Virus record (IMG/VR): IMGVR_UViG_3300036832_000867
Span: 1-43,954 of that record
Length of the DNA: 43,954 bases
Source: a virus
Strand: one strand, 5' to 3'
This document shows, in pieces, positions 23,264 to 31,012 of the stretch. Positions within the stretch are counted from its first letter, which is position 1. Each line of letters begins with the position of its first letter. Position numbers and translations under genes: made by a program. Under the pieces are notes generated by a model that was not told where the DNA came from, ran no database searches, and saw only the letters and a program-made list of their open reading frames with translations.

Positions 23264-23983
23264 TCAAGAGTTCCCCCGCGCCTGTGCGCCCTGCTGAGTT
23301 GCCATCTGTTCGCGCGCCGGGGCGCTCATCACTTCCAGAAAATTTCCAAGGAAGATGTTGCGCTGGGTGCTGCTGAGTCCGTCCTGTGCGCCTAAGAGAT
23401 GACTGGCGAACTTACCCAAAAAAATCGGCGCGCGCGCATCTTTGGTGAGCAGCGAAACGAATCCGAGGAATCCCCAGTCGTAGATGTAGCTGAGGTGATC
23501 CGGTACCGGACTCCATGAATTTGCCAGCGAGGTCATCAGTACCGGCGCGCGCTGGTAGAAGCCGTCAATCATGTACGCCACGTCCGGCTGCGTGTTGAGC
23601 CTTAGCGTCACATTGCCGCTATCGTCCATCAGGTGCATGGCCGCGCTGGATGGCCGTTTGGTGGTTGACTCTGAAGCCAGCGCTTGTACGATGTTGGCAA
23701 TTTCGATGATCTTGCCATCCGCGCCCGTGAGCCAGATTTTCTCCGCAAAGTGATAGTCGGGCAGCGCCAACAGGTAGTCCTGTCCCCAGGTGCTCTCGCT
23801 GACGTCCAGTTCGATGTGAAAACTGCCGCGATTCCACGGCCATTTGAACGGCGGGCCTAGCATGGCTTGCTTGGTGAGGTTGGCCGCAGTCAAAGCCGGT
23901 TCGTTGTTGGACACGTTCACCGGCTGATAGCCGATGAATGGCATCGCAAACAACGCACTCGACATGATGTTGCGGGTTGCCAT
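23264..23983 (-). CDS. Tail adaptor-like protein A (239 aa)
   Basis: Paralogue of the next upstream gene: both have ALT-x-x-N, then F-x-W-x-WNR, and W-x-QDY about 20 residues later, and later DxSGN. The family is not named with confidence; position between capsid-region genes and the nozzle suggests head-tail adaptor or tail-tube subunits (P22 gp4/T7 gp11 position). No membrane or catalytic motif. Confidence 0.6.
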   Translation of the reverse strand: MATRNIMSSALFAMPFIGYQPVNVSNNEPALTAANLTKQAMLGPPFKWPWNRGSFHIELDVSESTWGQDYLLALPDYHFAEKIWLTGADGKIIEIANIVQALASESTTKRPSSAAMHLMDDSGNVTLRLNTQPDVAYMIDGFYQRAPVLMTSLANSWSPVPDHLSYIYDWGFLGFVSLLTKDARAPIFLGKFASHLLGAQDGLSSTQRNIFLGNFLEVMSAPAREQMATQQGAQARGNS

Positions 23984-24958
23984 TTATCGCCATCCATAGC
24001 GGTACGGGTACGGTCCTGGGTCCGTGGTGTAGCTGGGACTCATCACACTGCGGTCTGGGAAAAATCCCTTGGCTTCGTCCTCGCGGTCGTTCTTCCTGGT
24101 TTCCAACTCCATCGCTGCAATCCACTCCGCTTTCATCGCGGAGTAGCGGGCCTTGACTGCGGGGTTGGCGCTATAGCGGTGCGCATAGGCCACGCATCCA
24201 TCGCGAAACCATTTCTCTTCATCATCGGGAATTGGATCAATCTTCTGTTGCAGGGTCGTGAAGGTTGGCGCTTTCTTCTGTCCGAACAAGCGGACTAGCC
24301 ACACCTGTCCTCCGCTGGGAGGACAGGGATTGAATCGGAATCCCTGTGCGCCGGGGTCGGCGACTGTCCATTGACAAGTGCCGTCGTTGATTACGTCACC
24401 GACGTTGGTCCCTTGCGGTGCGGTGTCTCCGGTGATGCCATATTTGGTGAGCACCAGAATGTTGCCGCTGGCGTCGATGATGTTGGTGGCTTTGTTTTGT
24501 GGCGGGGTGGTAGCTCCGATGGGGTCGAGATAGGTTGTCAGTGGACCGGGCCATTTGCCCGCTTCCAAGTCCTCGTTGTAGAACCAATTCACCTGATACG
24601 GAAATCCGCCCTGGTCGCTGGTCATCGCTATATCGCGCACGGCATAGATGGGCCATGTGGGAGGTGGATAGGTGGAGTTGTTGACGTCGATGCGCAAACC
24701 ACTTTCGATCCATCCCAGATTTTTGAGGGTGAGGCTGGCATAGTCCTGTTGCCACGAATTGAGGGGGAACGGTGGAATCTTCATGCGGTTCCACTTCCAC
24801 GGAAAGCGAATGGAAAGTAACTCTTTCATCACATCGTTGCCGATGGTCAAGGCGGGTTGGTCTGCCCATCCTGCGGTGTGATCGAAAACGGTCTGGATGT
24901 CGCCGATTGCAGCGATAGAATCCATCACGTCTTGCAGTGAAATCGTCGAGTTTCCCAC
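23984..24958 (-). CDS. Tail adaptor-like protein B (324 aa)
   Basis: GTG start with GAGGGGGAG upstream. N-terminal part resembles the 239-aa neighbour (ALTIGN, FPWKWNR, SWQQDY, DASGN). The middle has an extra segment (GDTAPQGTNVGDVINDGTCQW) resembling the D-x-T-x-x-W fibre modules in the nozzle gene, and the charged helical C-terminus ends PYPYRYGWR. Likely the larger of a duplicated adaptor pair. Stop and next start are adjacent. Confidence 0.6.
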   Translation of the reverse strand: MGNSTISLQDVMDSIAAIGDIQTVFDHTAGWADQPALTIGNDVMKELLSIRFPWKWNRMKIPPFPLNSWQQDYASLTLKNLGWIESGLRIDVNNSTYPPPTWPIYAVRDIAMTSDQGGFPYQVNWFYNEDLEAGKWPGPLTTYLDPIGATTPPQNKATNIIDASGNILVLTKYGITGDTAPQGTNVGDVINDGTCQWTVADPGAQGFRFNPCPPSGGQVWLVRLFGQKKAPTFTTLQQKIDPIPDDEEKWFRDGCVAYAHRYSANPAVKARYSAMKAEWIAAMELETRKNDREDEAKGFFPDRSVMSPSYTTDPGPYPYRYGWR

Positions 24959-24976
24959 GGCTCCCCCTCAATCGCT

Positions 24977-25654
24977 TCACTTCTTTTCGTTTTTGTCCTT
25001 GCCCGCTACTGGCTGGCCCATGTCTTCGGCCTGTTTCCGGTCGCGTGCAGCGCGCGCGTCCATCTCGCCTTTGATCCGTTCATCTTTGGCGTCGGTGTTG
25101 TGCATCTCCAGCGCGGCAACGGCGGTCTCCATGGATTTATCGCGTTGATAGTCGGGGTCATTGACAAGATTGCTCGCCATCTGCACCCGCTTGTTCTGTT
25201 CCACCTGGATCGCGTTAAGCTCATCGTTGGCCGCTTGGTTTTTCTCGGCTTGGTCGAGCAGATACGCGCGCCGGTCGCGCTGGGCGATGTACAGGTTGGG
25301 GTCGGCGGCAACCGTGCTGTAGTCGAGTTTTCCCTTGGCGGCTTCGCCTTCGGGATACTCCGGCCCTTCCTCATAGGCTTCCGGTTTGTAGTCGGCTGCG
25401 CTGGTGCCTTCGGCGAAGTCCAGATGCTCCTCTGGAGACTCGTCGTAGTTGCGCCCGCGCGTGGCGTTGGCTTTCTCTCCGCTGCCCGCGCCGCGCGGCT
25501 CAGGCGGTGGATTGTGGCGTTGCTGCTGGGCTTGGTTCTCGTGTTCTTCGGGCATGGCGTGACTCCTTCGCTGGATAGCCTTGTGGGGCGTGTTTTTCCT
25601 GGCCGTCACTCGGGCGGCGGCTTTCTTCTTGGGCGATGGCTTGTGTTTCGGCAT
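24977..25654 (-). CDS. Highly charged putative virion protein (225 aa)
   Basis: N-terminal Lys/Arg-rich tail (PKHKPSPKKKAAARVTARK), then a Gln/Pro-rich disordered segment, an acidic stretch (EEGPEYPEGEAAKG) and a long charged coiled coil (about 125-225). No recognised domain. The basic start could contact DNA or the capsid lumen. Located between the Zn-ribbon gene and the adaptor pair in the capsid part of the operon. Confidence 0.6.
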   Translation of the reverse strand: MPKHKPSPKKKAAARVTARKNTPHKAIQRRSHAMPEEHENQAQQQRHNPPPEPRGAGSGEKANATRGRNYDESPEEHLDFAEGTSAADYKPEAYEEGPEYPEGEAAKGKLDYSTVAADPNLYIAQRDRRAYLLDQAEKNQAANDELNAIQVEQNKRVQMASNLVNDPDYQRDKSMETAVAALEMHNTDAKDERIKGEMDARAARDRKQAEDMGQPVAGKDKNEKK

Positions 25655-25656
25655 AA

Positions 25657-26121
25657 TCAGGCCGCATCTTCCTCGGGTTGTGAGAACGCGAACAGGGTGG
25701 TCCCGCTCGGTTCGTTGTCGGTGGGCAGATTGAGCACGCGGCGGTACTCGGCAAGGTCCGCGCGATATTGCACTCTCTGTTCGGGCTTGGCGTTTTTAGG
25801 CAGCGCTGCGGATGGCTCCCACAGCTTTCCGCAACGCTGGCAAACAATGATGGTGACGCCATGCGAAAGGGTGTGGGTTATCAGCGCATAGTTGGCATCG
25901 TTGCCCTGGTAGAGTTGCTGCACGCCTTTGCCTCCCTTGCGGTGAACGCAAGCGGCCTGTATACGTTCCTGGTTGGCCTTGTCGCGCTTAAGACTGAGTT
26001 CGATCGCACGGCTGCGGTTGGCCTTTTGCGCGCGCGCCATGCGCCGGTCTTCGGCGATTTGTCGCGATTCCTCCAGTTGCAACGCTTCGAGTTCTTCTCT
26101 GATTGTGGTTTTGTCCGGCAT
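25657..26121 (-). CDS. Zn-ribbon-like protein downstream of capsid (154 aa)
   Basis: N-terminal charged helix (EELEALQLEESRQIAEDRRMARAQ) followed by a zinc-ribbon-like core: AACVHRKGGKG, then VCQRCGKLWEP with one CxxC, and an upstream C-x-H that could complete the site. The order (MCP, hairpin, Zn protein) and the VCQRCG box are familiar from podovirus-like phages, but the function is unknown. SD AAGGGAG precedes ATG 26121. Confidence 0.65.
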   Translation of the reverse strand: MPDKTTIREELEALQLEESRQIAEDRRMARAQKANRSRAIELSLKRDKANQERIQAACVHRKGGKGVQQLYQGNDANYALITHTLSHGVTIIVCQRCGKLWEPSAALPKNAKPEQRVQYRADLAEYRRVLNLPTDNEPSGTTLFAFSQPEEDAA

Positions 26122-26139
26122 GGTGCTTCTCCCTTGGGT

Positions 26140-26186
26140 CTTGAGGCGGGAGGGGCGAACGCCAATCCTCCTCTCCCAGCCTCAAG
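26140..26186 (-). terminator. Large hairpin after the major capsid gene
   Basis: CTTGAGGC (26140-26147) pairs with GCCTCAAG (26179-26186), and inner GGGAGG with CCTCTCCC extends the stem. No U-tract follows on the minus strand, so it is more likely a partial terminator or mRNA stabiliser that sets capsid expression above its downstream genes. Confidence 0.5.
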
Positions 26187-26192
26187 CTCGAG

Positions 26193-27353
26193 TTAACTGA
26201 TCGTGCTGACTGCGTCGATGTAGCGAATGCGCTGCACTGGATCGGGCGGCAATGTGGCTGTGTACATGGTGTTGTACGAAGCGAAGCCGCCAATCATCCG
26301 CGAAGGATCGTAGCCGCTTGGCTCGGTTAACCGGCGCACAAAAACGTTCATGTTGCGCCAGTTTCCATCGCCAATCTGGGTGTTTTCTTTCGCGCCGAAA
26401 GAGATGCCAATGACGCCATCTCTGCCGACGAGGTAGGTGCGCAGTCCGGTTTGTGTGGTGCCGCTGTAATTGGCGGTCTGCTTGACGAGTGTGGATTGAA
26501 AGAACGTCGCACCCGCCCAATCCAAAACGGTCACTTGATCGCCATCCGGTGCGGGCAACTCCTTCAAGCGCTCGTTGCCCTGGGCGGTGCGCTTCAACAC
26601 ATCTACGAGTGAATTGTTGGTGGTGTCTACCAGCACATCGCCCACGGTGAAAGGATGAGTGATGCCGAAGTATCTGCCATCCTCGAAGGGCAGGGCATTG
26701 ACGCCTTGGAGACTCTGCACGGCGGTGGTGATGTCGTTGGTCTTGACGGTGGCGGCTCCCACTTTGGAGAGGTGGCCTACCAGCGCATCAATCGCGTTGG
26801 CTCCGTCGGCGGTGTTCTGCACGATGAGGTTGATTACCTGACCCAAGCGGTAGGCCATCTGCACTCCCAGCGCTTCTAACGCCGGGTCAATCGCAGTCTG
26901 GATCGCGTAGGTCGAGATGTTGGCATAGTCCGCGTAGTTGCCGATGGTGCTTGTGTTCTGCACGACCGTAACGGTCAAGCCAGTTTGGATCGTGCCTTCC
27001 GGTGCCTGGGTCAAAGGCGGGGCCGGAAGATTTTGGTACATATAGAGCACTAATTTATTGCCGCTGTTCTCGTCGATCGACCGGCGCGAGGTCAGTCGCA
27101 CCCACGCCAGATTTGCTTTTAAGTTTTCAATGAACACTTTGTCGAACGAAGTGACAACGGACTGCGGCAGGTTGGCGGTAAGGTTCGATGCGGGCGATAC
27201 GCCAGCACCCAACACGAAGGAATGGACCTTGCCGAACATTCCCAGGTACGCAATCGCGCTCGCGCCCATCGCACACAGAAACTCGATGAACGGGATAACG
27301 ATGCGATTAAAGAATTGCTGTCCGCGTGTAGCGGCTAACGAATTGGATCGCAT
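26193..27353 (-). CDS. Major capsid protein, N4-gp56-like (386 aa)
   Basis: The series NLPAPPLTQAPEG, then VTVVQNTSTIGNYADYANIS, then IDPALEALGVQMAYRLGQ and later YFGITHPFTVGDV matches the N4-gp56-type HK97-fold capsid family (ligand-facing TEG, YGDYxxLTD, DPxLxExxxxLGxQ, ihP). The N-terminus has an unusual hydrophobic segment (FIEFLCAMGASAIAYLGMF, about 23-41). SD AGGGGG lies upstream of ATG 27353. It follows the putative scaffold, as usual for phage head genes. Confidence 0.8.
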   Translation of the reverse strand: MRSNSLAATRGQQFFNRIVIPFIEFLCAMGASAIAYLGMFGKVHSFVLGAGVSPASNLTANLPQSVVTSFDKVFIENLKANLAWVRLTSRRSIDENSGNKLVLYMYQNLPAPPLTQAPEGTIQTGLTVTVVQNTSTIGNYADYANISTYAIQTAIDPALEALGVQMAYRLGQVINLIVQNTADGANAIDALVGHLSKVGAATVKTNDITTAVQSLQGVNALPFEDGRYFGITHPFTVGDVLVDTTNNSLVDVLKRTAQGNERLKELPAPDGDQVTVLDWAGATFFQSTLVKQTANYSGTTQTGLRTYLVGRDGVIGISFGAKENTQIGDGNWRNMNVFVRRLTEPSGYDPSRMIGGFASYNTMYTATLPPDPVQRIRYIDAVSTIS

Positions 27354-27377
27354 GACTTCCCCCTAAACGGGTGAAAT

Positions 27378-28199
27378 TCACGCGCCCATCGCATCCACCT
27401 GTCGCCGGAAATCAGGGTCACTCTGCAACTTTTCGTTGTACTCTGATCGGCTCATGCGTTCGATGTCAGCGCGTGTGTACTGCTGCTTTCTCCGGGGCGA
27501 CGGCGGCGGCGGTGTGCCAGATACATCGGCGTTGCGCAGTCCGGTGGTCGCGATGGTGCGGGGTCTGGGAGAGTAAGCGGTTGGCGCTGACTGACCGTTA
27601 GGGGGTGTTTCGTGTTGCGGTTCGGAAGCTCGCGTGTCGTTGGGCCACTCAATGAGGTTTCCGCGCTCCTTGAGTGTGCTTAACGCTATCGCCAGATTGT
27701 TCCGAGTTAGATCCCATCCGTTCGCCCGCAATTCCTCGAACAATGCGTCGCGGTTCTGGGGCACAGGATAGAAGTCGGGGTTTTCGTCGCGAAAGGCTTG
27801 CGCCTCGCTCGCATAAAAATCGTCCTGCTCCTGCTGGTTCTTGCGGGCAAATTCGGCACCGAGTTTATCGGGGGCGATACCCTGGCGCGCGGTCACAATT
27901 TCTTCAACGGCTTCGACTACGCGGGTTGGATCGGTAATCTCCGTGCTCAGTCTTAGCCGGTCGGCTGGGCTGAGTTCCTTGGGTTGCACCCGGAGCGGTG
28001 TGCGGGCCGCTGTATCCGGCTTGCGCATTCTCGCGATTTCACGGTTGGCGTGAACCTGCGAGGTTAAGACTTGCTCCAACAGTTCGCGCTCGGTCTTCGC
28101 TTTAAACGTAGAGATGCGCTTGCCGTCTGAGGTTTCAATGACTGCCTCAATCAATCCGTCGTCGTTGGGTTGGCCGTCGTTCAAGAATTTGTAATCCAT
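27378..28199 (-). CDS. Putative scaffolding protein (273 aa)
   Basis: Start at 28199 (MDYKFLNDGQPN) with AGGAG upstream rather than the in-frame ATG at 28235. The protein is acidic and helical, with charged coils and an Arg/Lys-rich C-terminus (TRADIERMSRSEYNEKL) of the sort scaffolds use to bind capsid. A Pro-rich linker (TPPPPSPRRK) precedes it. Position between portal and capsid genes supports scaffold or capsid-assembly protease accessory; no protease motif is seen. Confidence 0.7.
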   Translation of the reverse strand: MDYKFLNDGQPNDDGLIEAVIETSDGKRISTFKAKTERELLEQVLTSQVHANREIARMRKPDTAARTPLRVQPKELSPADRLRLSTEITDPTRVVEAVEEIVTARQGIAPDKLGAEFARKNQQEQDDFYASEAQAFRDENPDFYPVPQNRDALFEELRANGWDLTRNNLAIALSTLKERGNLIEWPNDTRASEPQHETPPNGQSAPTAYSPRPRTIATTGLRNADVSGTPPPPSPRRKQQYTRADIERMSRSEYNEKLQSDPDFRRQVDAMGA

Positions 28200-28213
28200 G
28201 GGCCTTGCTCCTG

Positions 28214-28618
28214 TCAGTTGCTCCGCATGGGCCACTCTTCCTCCTCCTCGGGTGGGGGACGGGTGGGGTCAAGGATATTTTCAATAAGCCGCTCGCGCGG
28301 GGTTAGTTCCGGTACGGGCGGCTGTTTGTCGATGCTTCTGAGGTAGAGGTTGGCTTCGCTCGCAATCTTTTCCTGCATATGAGTGAAAAGTTGCCATGCT
28401 GCTTTCGCCATTTTGTGATTGGCTAGCACGGCGGCTTCGTCGGCGGGGGCGGTGTTAATGAGATTGGTTTCGGTTTCAATGCAAACCATCTCCATCACAT
28501 CAAGCAAGTCGGGATAGACTTCGGAATTCATCAGCGCGAGGAGATTGCGCCGCTGCGTCGGCTTCAAGGTGCCGGTTACGCCAAAACTGCGCTCGGTGCG
28601 GATAGCTTCTTCCATCAC
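28214..28618 (-). CDS. Hypothetical head-region protein (134 aa)
   Basis: ATG 28618 overlaps the portal stop by ATGA. A helical protein (RRNLLALMNSEVYPDLLDVMEM, AKAAWQLFTHMQEKIA) with a Pro/Glu-rich acidic tail (PTRPPPEEEEEW). Genes like this between portal and scaffold are common in podovirus-like phages and lack known function. No cysteine cluster or membrane helix. Confidence 0.65.
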   Translation of the reverse strand: MMEEAIRTERSFGVTGTLKPTQRRNLLALMNSEVYPDLLDVMEMVCIETETNLINTAPADEAAVLANHKMAKAAWQLFTHMQEKIASEANLYLRSIDKQPPVPELTPRERLIENILDPTRPPPEEEEEWPMRSN

Positions 28619-30738
28619 TGGCCTCCTACGGCGGTGCCCGCAAAGAACGGCGTCGATTGCATGGTGCGCTCATCAGCGGTGCGCTCGGCGAAGCTGGCCG
28701 CGCGGTCCAGCGGCGATTCGACGGCGGCTCCGTGCGCGGTCTTTACCGCGTTGGTGGCGATGCGTCCTGCAATTTTGCGGTCCTCCAGTTGCATATCGCC
28801 CTGTTGCTTCTGCTGCAAAAGTGTCTGTTTGGAGTTGGCTTGCATGGCGGCCTGTTGCTGCTGCTGGCGCTCCTGCTTCTCCTGGTCGGTCATCTGCACC
28901 ACCAAGTCGCGCCGGTTCTTCCATTCGCTCATATCAAGGATCATGTTGACGAGTTCGGGCACATTCACCTTCCATCCGGTCTCGCTCAACTGCTGCACGA
29001 TGGCCTGATTGGAGAAAACTTCCAACAGGAAGGGAAGCGCCTGGGCCATCTTATTTTTGGCTGCGAGCCGGGTACCGGCTAAGGTGTCGAACTTAACTAC
29101 GCAGTCCAGGAAGTCTTGAAAATCCACTTCGATGTCTGCGGTTCGATCGGCGAGCACATCGCGGATTTCCGAGATGGGCATCCGCTCTTTGACCATGCGG
29201 TAGACGAACTGAAGGAAGGGAAGAAAGACGCCGTCGATGAAACGTTCAACCGGAGACTGTAGGCGCGTCGATGACGCCGCGCCTACAATCCCCGCACCGG
29301 TACCGCTCCGCACAATGCTTGAACCCCTACCCGGAATGGAGCCTTGCACTGTAGCCTGATCTGCACCGGTTGCCGCCTCTGACGTGCTCACGACCGCTTG
29401 GATCGCGCGCCATGCGTCAGGGGGGACTTGAGGTTGTTCGACGAGAGCGATGGCGCGGGTTGCATCGTTGCCGTCCACCATGCGGATGCCGCCCAAACGT
29501 CGGCGCTGGTCCTGGGTGGGTACATTGGCACCGCGCGCCACAGCATATTCGGGCTGCACGGCAAAGGCGACGATATCGAGAAGCGCATTCAGCAAACCTT
29601 GCTCAACCCTTTGGTCTGCTCCCGCGATGCGTCCCACTCCTAGACCATAGCCAGCGTTATCGATGTCCCAATAGTTCGCGCTCCAAAACGGTTTTTCGCC
29701 TAGCTTGTGCGCTCCGTTGCGCAGGACCACCTTCTGTTGCAGCACCACGCGCACGGTGTCTTTACTCCACCACTCCAACACCTGCATGTTCTTTTCCAGC
29801 GGGTCTTCGGACCATTCAAAATCTTCGCGCTCGGCGTGATGGATGCTGGTGTTGGCGCTCATTGCCTGGGCGGTGGACGATATGCCCTTGGCTATCTCTA
29901 CATCTTCGACGAAGATGGCGCGCAACTGCTCATCGGAGGGAATGTCATAGTCCGGGTTGTCGCGGAGCTTGGTGAGGTCATCGTGCGTGAGATAGCGTTC
30001 GTGGACGATCCATTTGGCTTTCCAGAGTTGATTCGGGGAGTGCCATGTTGGATCGATGAAAACGGTTCCGAGTTCGCATTTTTCAAACACTGGCAGGTTA
30101 TGTGTCACCTCCACGTCGATCGCCTCAAATTCATCGCTCTCTTTGGTAAAGAGGGTTATCGGCGGACCGATGGGCATCTGTACCTGGGGCGGCGCTTTCT
30201 TGCGCCGGTAGTGGCTCTCTACCTCTGTAATCGTTTCCCATCCGCCTTTGAAGATCACGGTGCCTTGGTTGACCATGCCTTGAACGCCATACGTGCATTC
30301 GGCCTTGAAGTGGATGCGGTCGATTAGTTCGGCGATGAGTTCTTTCCATGCGCGCCCGCTGGATTGGTGGGTGTTGGGGCGGGGGCGAAGTTCAAACGGG
30401 GTGGTGTCCGAAAAAATAGCTCCGGTGATTGCCGGAGCCAGAGAGTTCACCTGTTTGGCAACGGTGAATCGTGAGACGTTGGAGCGGGTGACGGTCGATC
30501 CTTCAAAGACGGCCAAACTGCGCGGCGACTGATACAGCAAGTCGCTCTCCGTCCAATTGAGGGGCCAGCGTCGATCTTCGAGCCATGCGCTTGCGGCCTC
30601 GTAATCCTGTACCACGATGGAAAGCACGGCCTCATCGGTGTATCTGGGGGGAATGGCTGGGTTTTTGGGGGTTTGTACGTCCTTCGGATAGACCGGCTGT
30701 GACCACTGAGACTCTGCTACTAGGGTAGCGACGGCCAT
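28615..30738 (-). CDS. Portal protein (707 aa)
   Basis: Length matches P22-like portals (about 725 aa). Features: an N-terminal helical region (about 25-75), a wing with mixed strands (ECTYGVQGMVNQGTVIFKGGW), a stem region near SSTRLQSPVERFIDGVFLPFLQFVYRM (about 500-526), then a long Gln/Lys-rich coiled C-terminal barrel (EKQERQQQQQAAMQ, about 625-650). Position upstream of the scaffold and capsid genes supports the call. GAGGA lies before ATG 30738. First gene of the virion operon; its promoter must be in 30739-31012. Confidence 0.8.
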   Translation of the reverse strand: MAVATLVAESQWSQPVYPKDVQTPKNPAIPPRYTDEAVLSIVVQDYEAASAWLEDRRWPLNWTESDLLYQSPRSLAVFEGSTVTRSNVSRFTVAKQVNSLAPAITGAIFSDTTPFELRPRPNTHQSSGRAWKELIAELIDRIHFKAECTYGVQGMVNQGTVIFKGGWETITEVESHYRRKKAPPQVQMPIGPPITLFTKESDEFEAIDVEVTHNLPVFEKCELGTVFIDPTWHSPNQLWKAKWIVHERYLTHDDLTKLRDNPDYDIPSDEQLRAIFVEDVEIAKGISSTAQAMSANTSIHHAEREDFEWSEDPLEKNMQVLEWWSKDTVRVVLQQKVVLRNGAHKLGEKPFWSANYWDIDNAGYGLGVGRIAGADQRVEQGLLNALLDIVAFAVQPEYAVARGANVPTQDQRRRLGGIRMVDGNDATRAIALVEQPQVPPDAWRAIQAVVSTSEAATGADQATVQGSIPGRGSSIVRSGTGAGIVGAASSTRLQSPVERFIDGVFLPFLQFVYRMVKERMPISEIRDVLADRTADIEVDFQDFLDCVVKFDTLAGTRLAAKNKMAQALPFLLEVFSNQAIVQQLSETGWKVNVPELVNMILDMSEWKNRRDLVVQMTDQEKQERQQQQQAAMQANSKQTLLQQKQQGDMQLEDRKIAGRIATNAVKTAHGAAVESPLDRAASFAERTADERTMQSTPFFAGTAVGGQ

Positions 30739-30861
30739 CGCTCGTCCTCATCCACCAAAGGGATTTCAGCGGGTTCGGGTCAAGGCTGACCTTCCGCACC
30801 TTCGTGGGCTGCACCTCCCATCCTTTCAAGGGGGGTGTGCCGTTCGGGTAAAGTGTCTCGG

Positions 30862-30891
30862 ATATTACCCCCGTAACCGGCAGTTAGCCAA
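30862..30891 (-). promoter_or_regulatory. Candidate late promoter for virion operon
   Basis: On the minus strand TTGGCT (30886-30891), 18 bp, TAATAT (30862-30867); each matches consensus at 4 of 6. It is the best candidate to start the 22-kb virion operon, since upstream the plus-strand lyase gene intervenes. The -35 lies in the inverted repeat at 30883-30903. Confidence 0.45.
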
Positions 30892-30903
30892 TCTTTCGCT
30901 AAC
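30883..30903. promoter_or_regulatory. Inverted repeat GTTAGC/GCTAAC in divergent region
   Basis: GTTAGC (30883-30888) and GCTAAC (30898-30903) are perfect 6-bp arms 15 bp centre to centre. The site overlaps the -35 of the minus-strand late promoter candidate and lies upstream of the plus-strand lyase gene, a good place for a switch operator. The remaining divergent region (30739-31012) shows no gene; the plus-strand promoter is unclear (AT-rich 30911-30930). Confidence 0.5.
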
Positions 30904-31012
30904 GATTCGCTTGGTATTTTTTCAGTCTTATTGCGTCGGCACGGTTGCGCGGGCAGGGAACATAGGGCCATGCTGGGAACACCCGGCATCCTGCAACGCG
31001 GAGCGAACTGCT

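Noticed and set aside
8361-30738. Many long plus-strand and shifted-frame open frames across the virion operon
   Set aside because: They are antisense or out-of-frame shadows of long genes in G+C-rich DNA; they lack SDs and have arginine- or cysteine-rich unnatural composition.
30780-30989. Minus-strand frames upstream of the portal gene (30632-30829, 30780-30989)
   Set aside because: They overlap the divergent promoter region and the signal-peptide start of the lyase; no convincing SD or protein-like composition.
30911-31012. Longer start for the lyase gene at 30911
   Set aside because: The extra 34 residues hide the signal peptide and start in the AT-rich promoter-like region; ATG 31013 gives a clean signal peptide.
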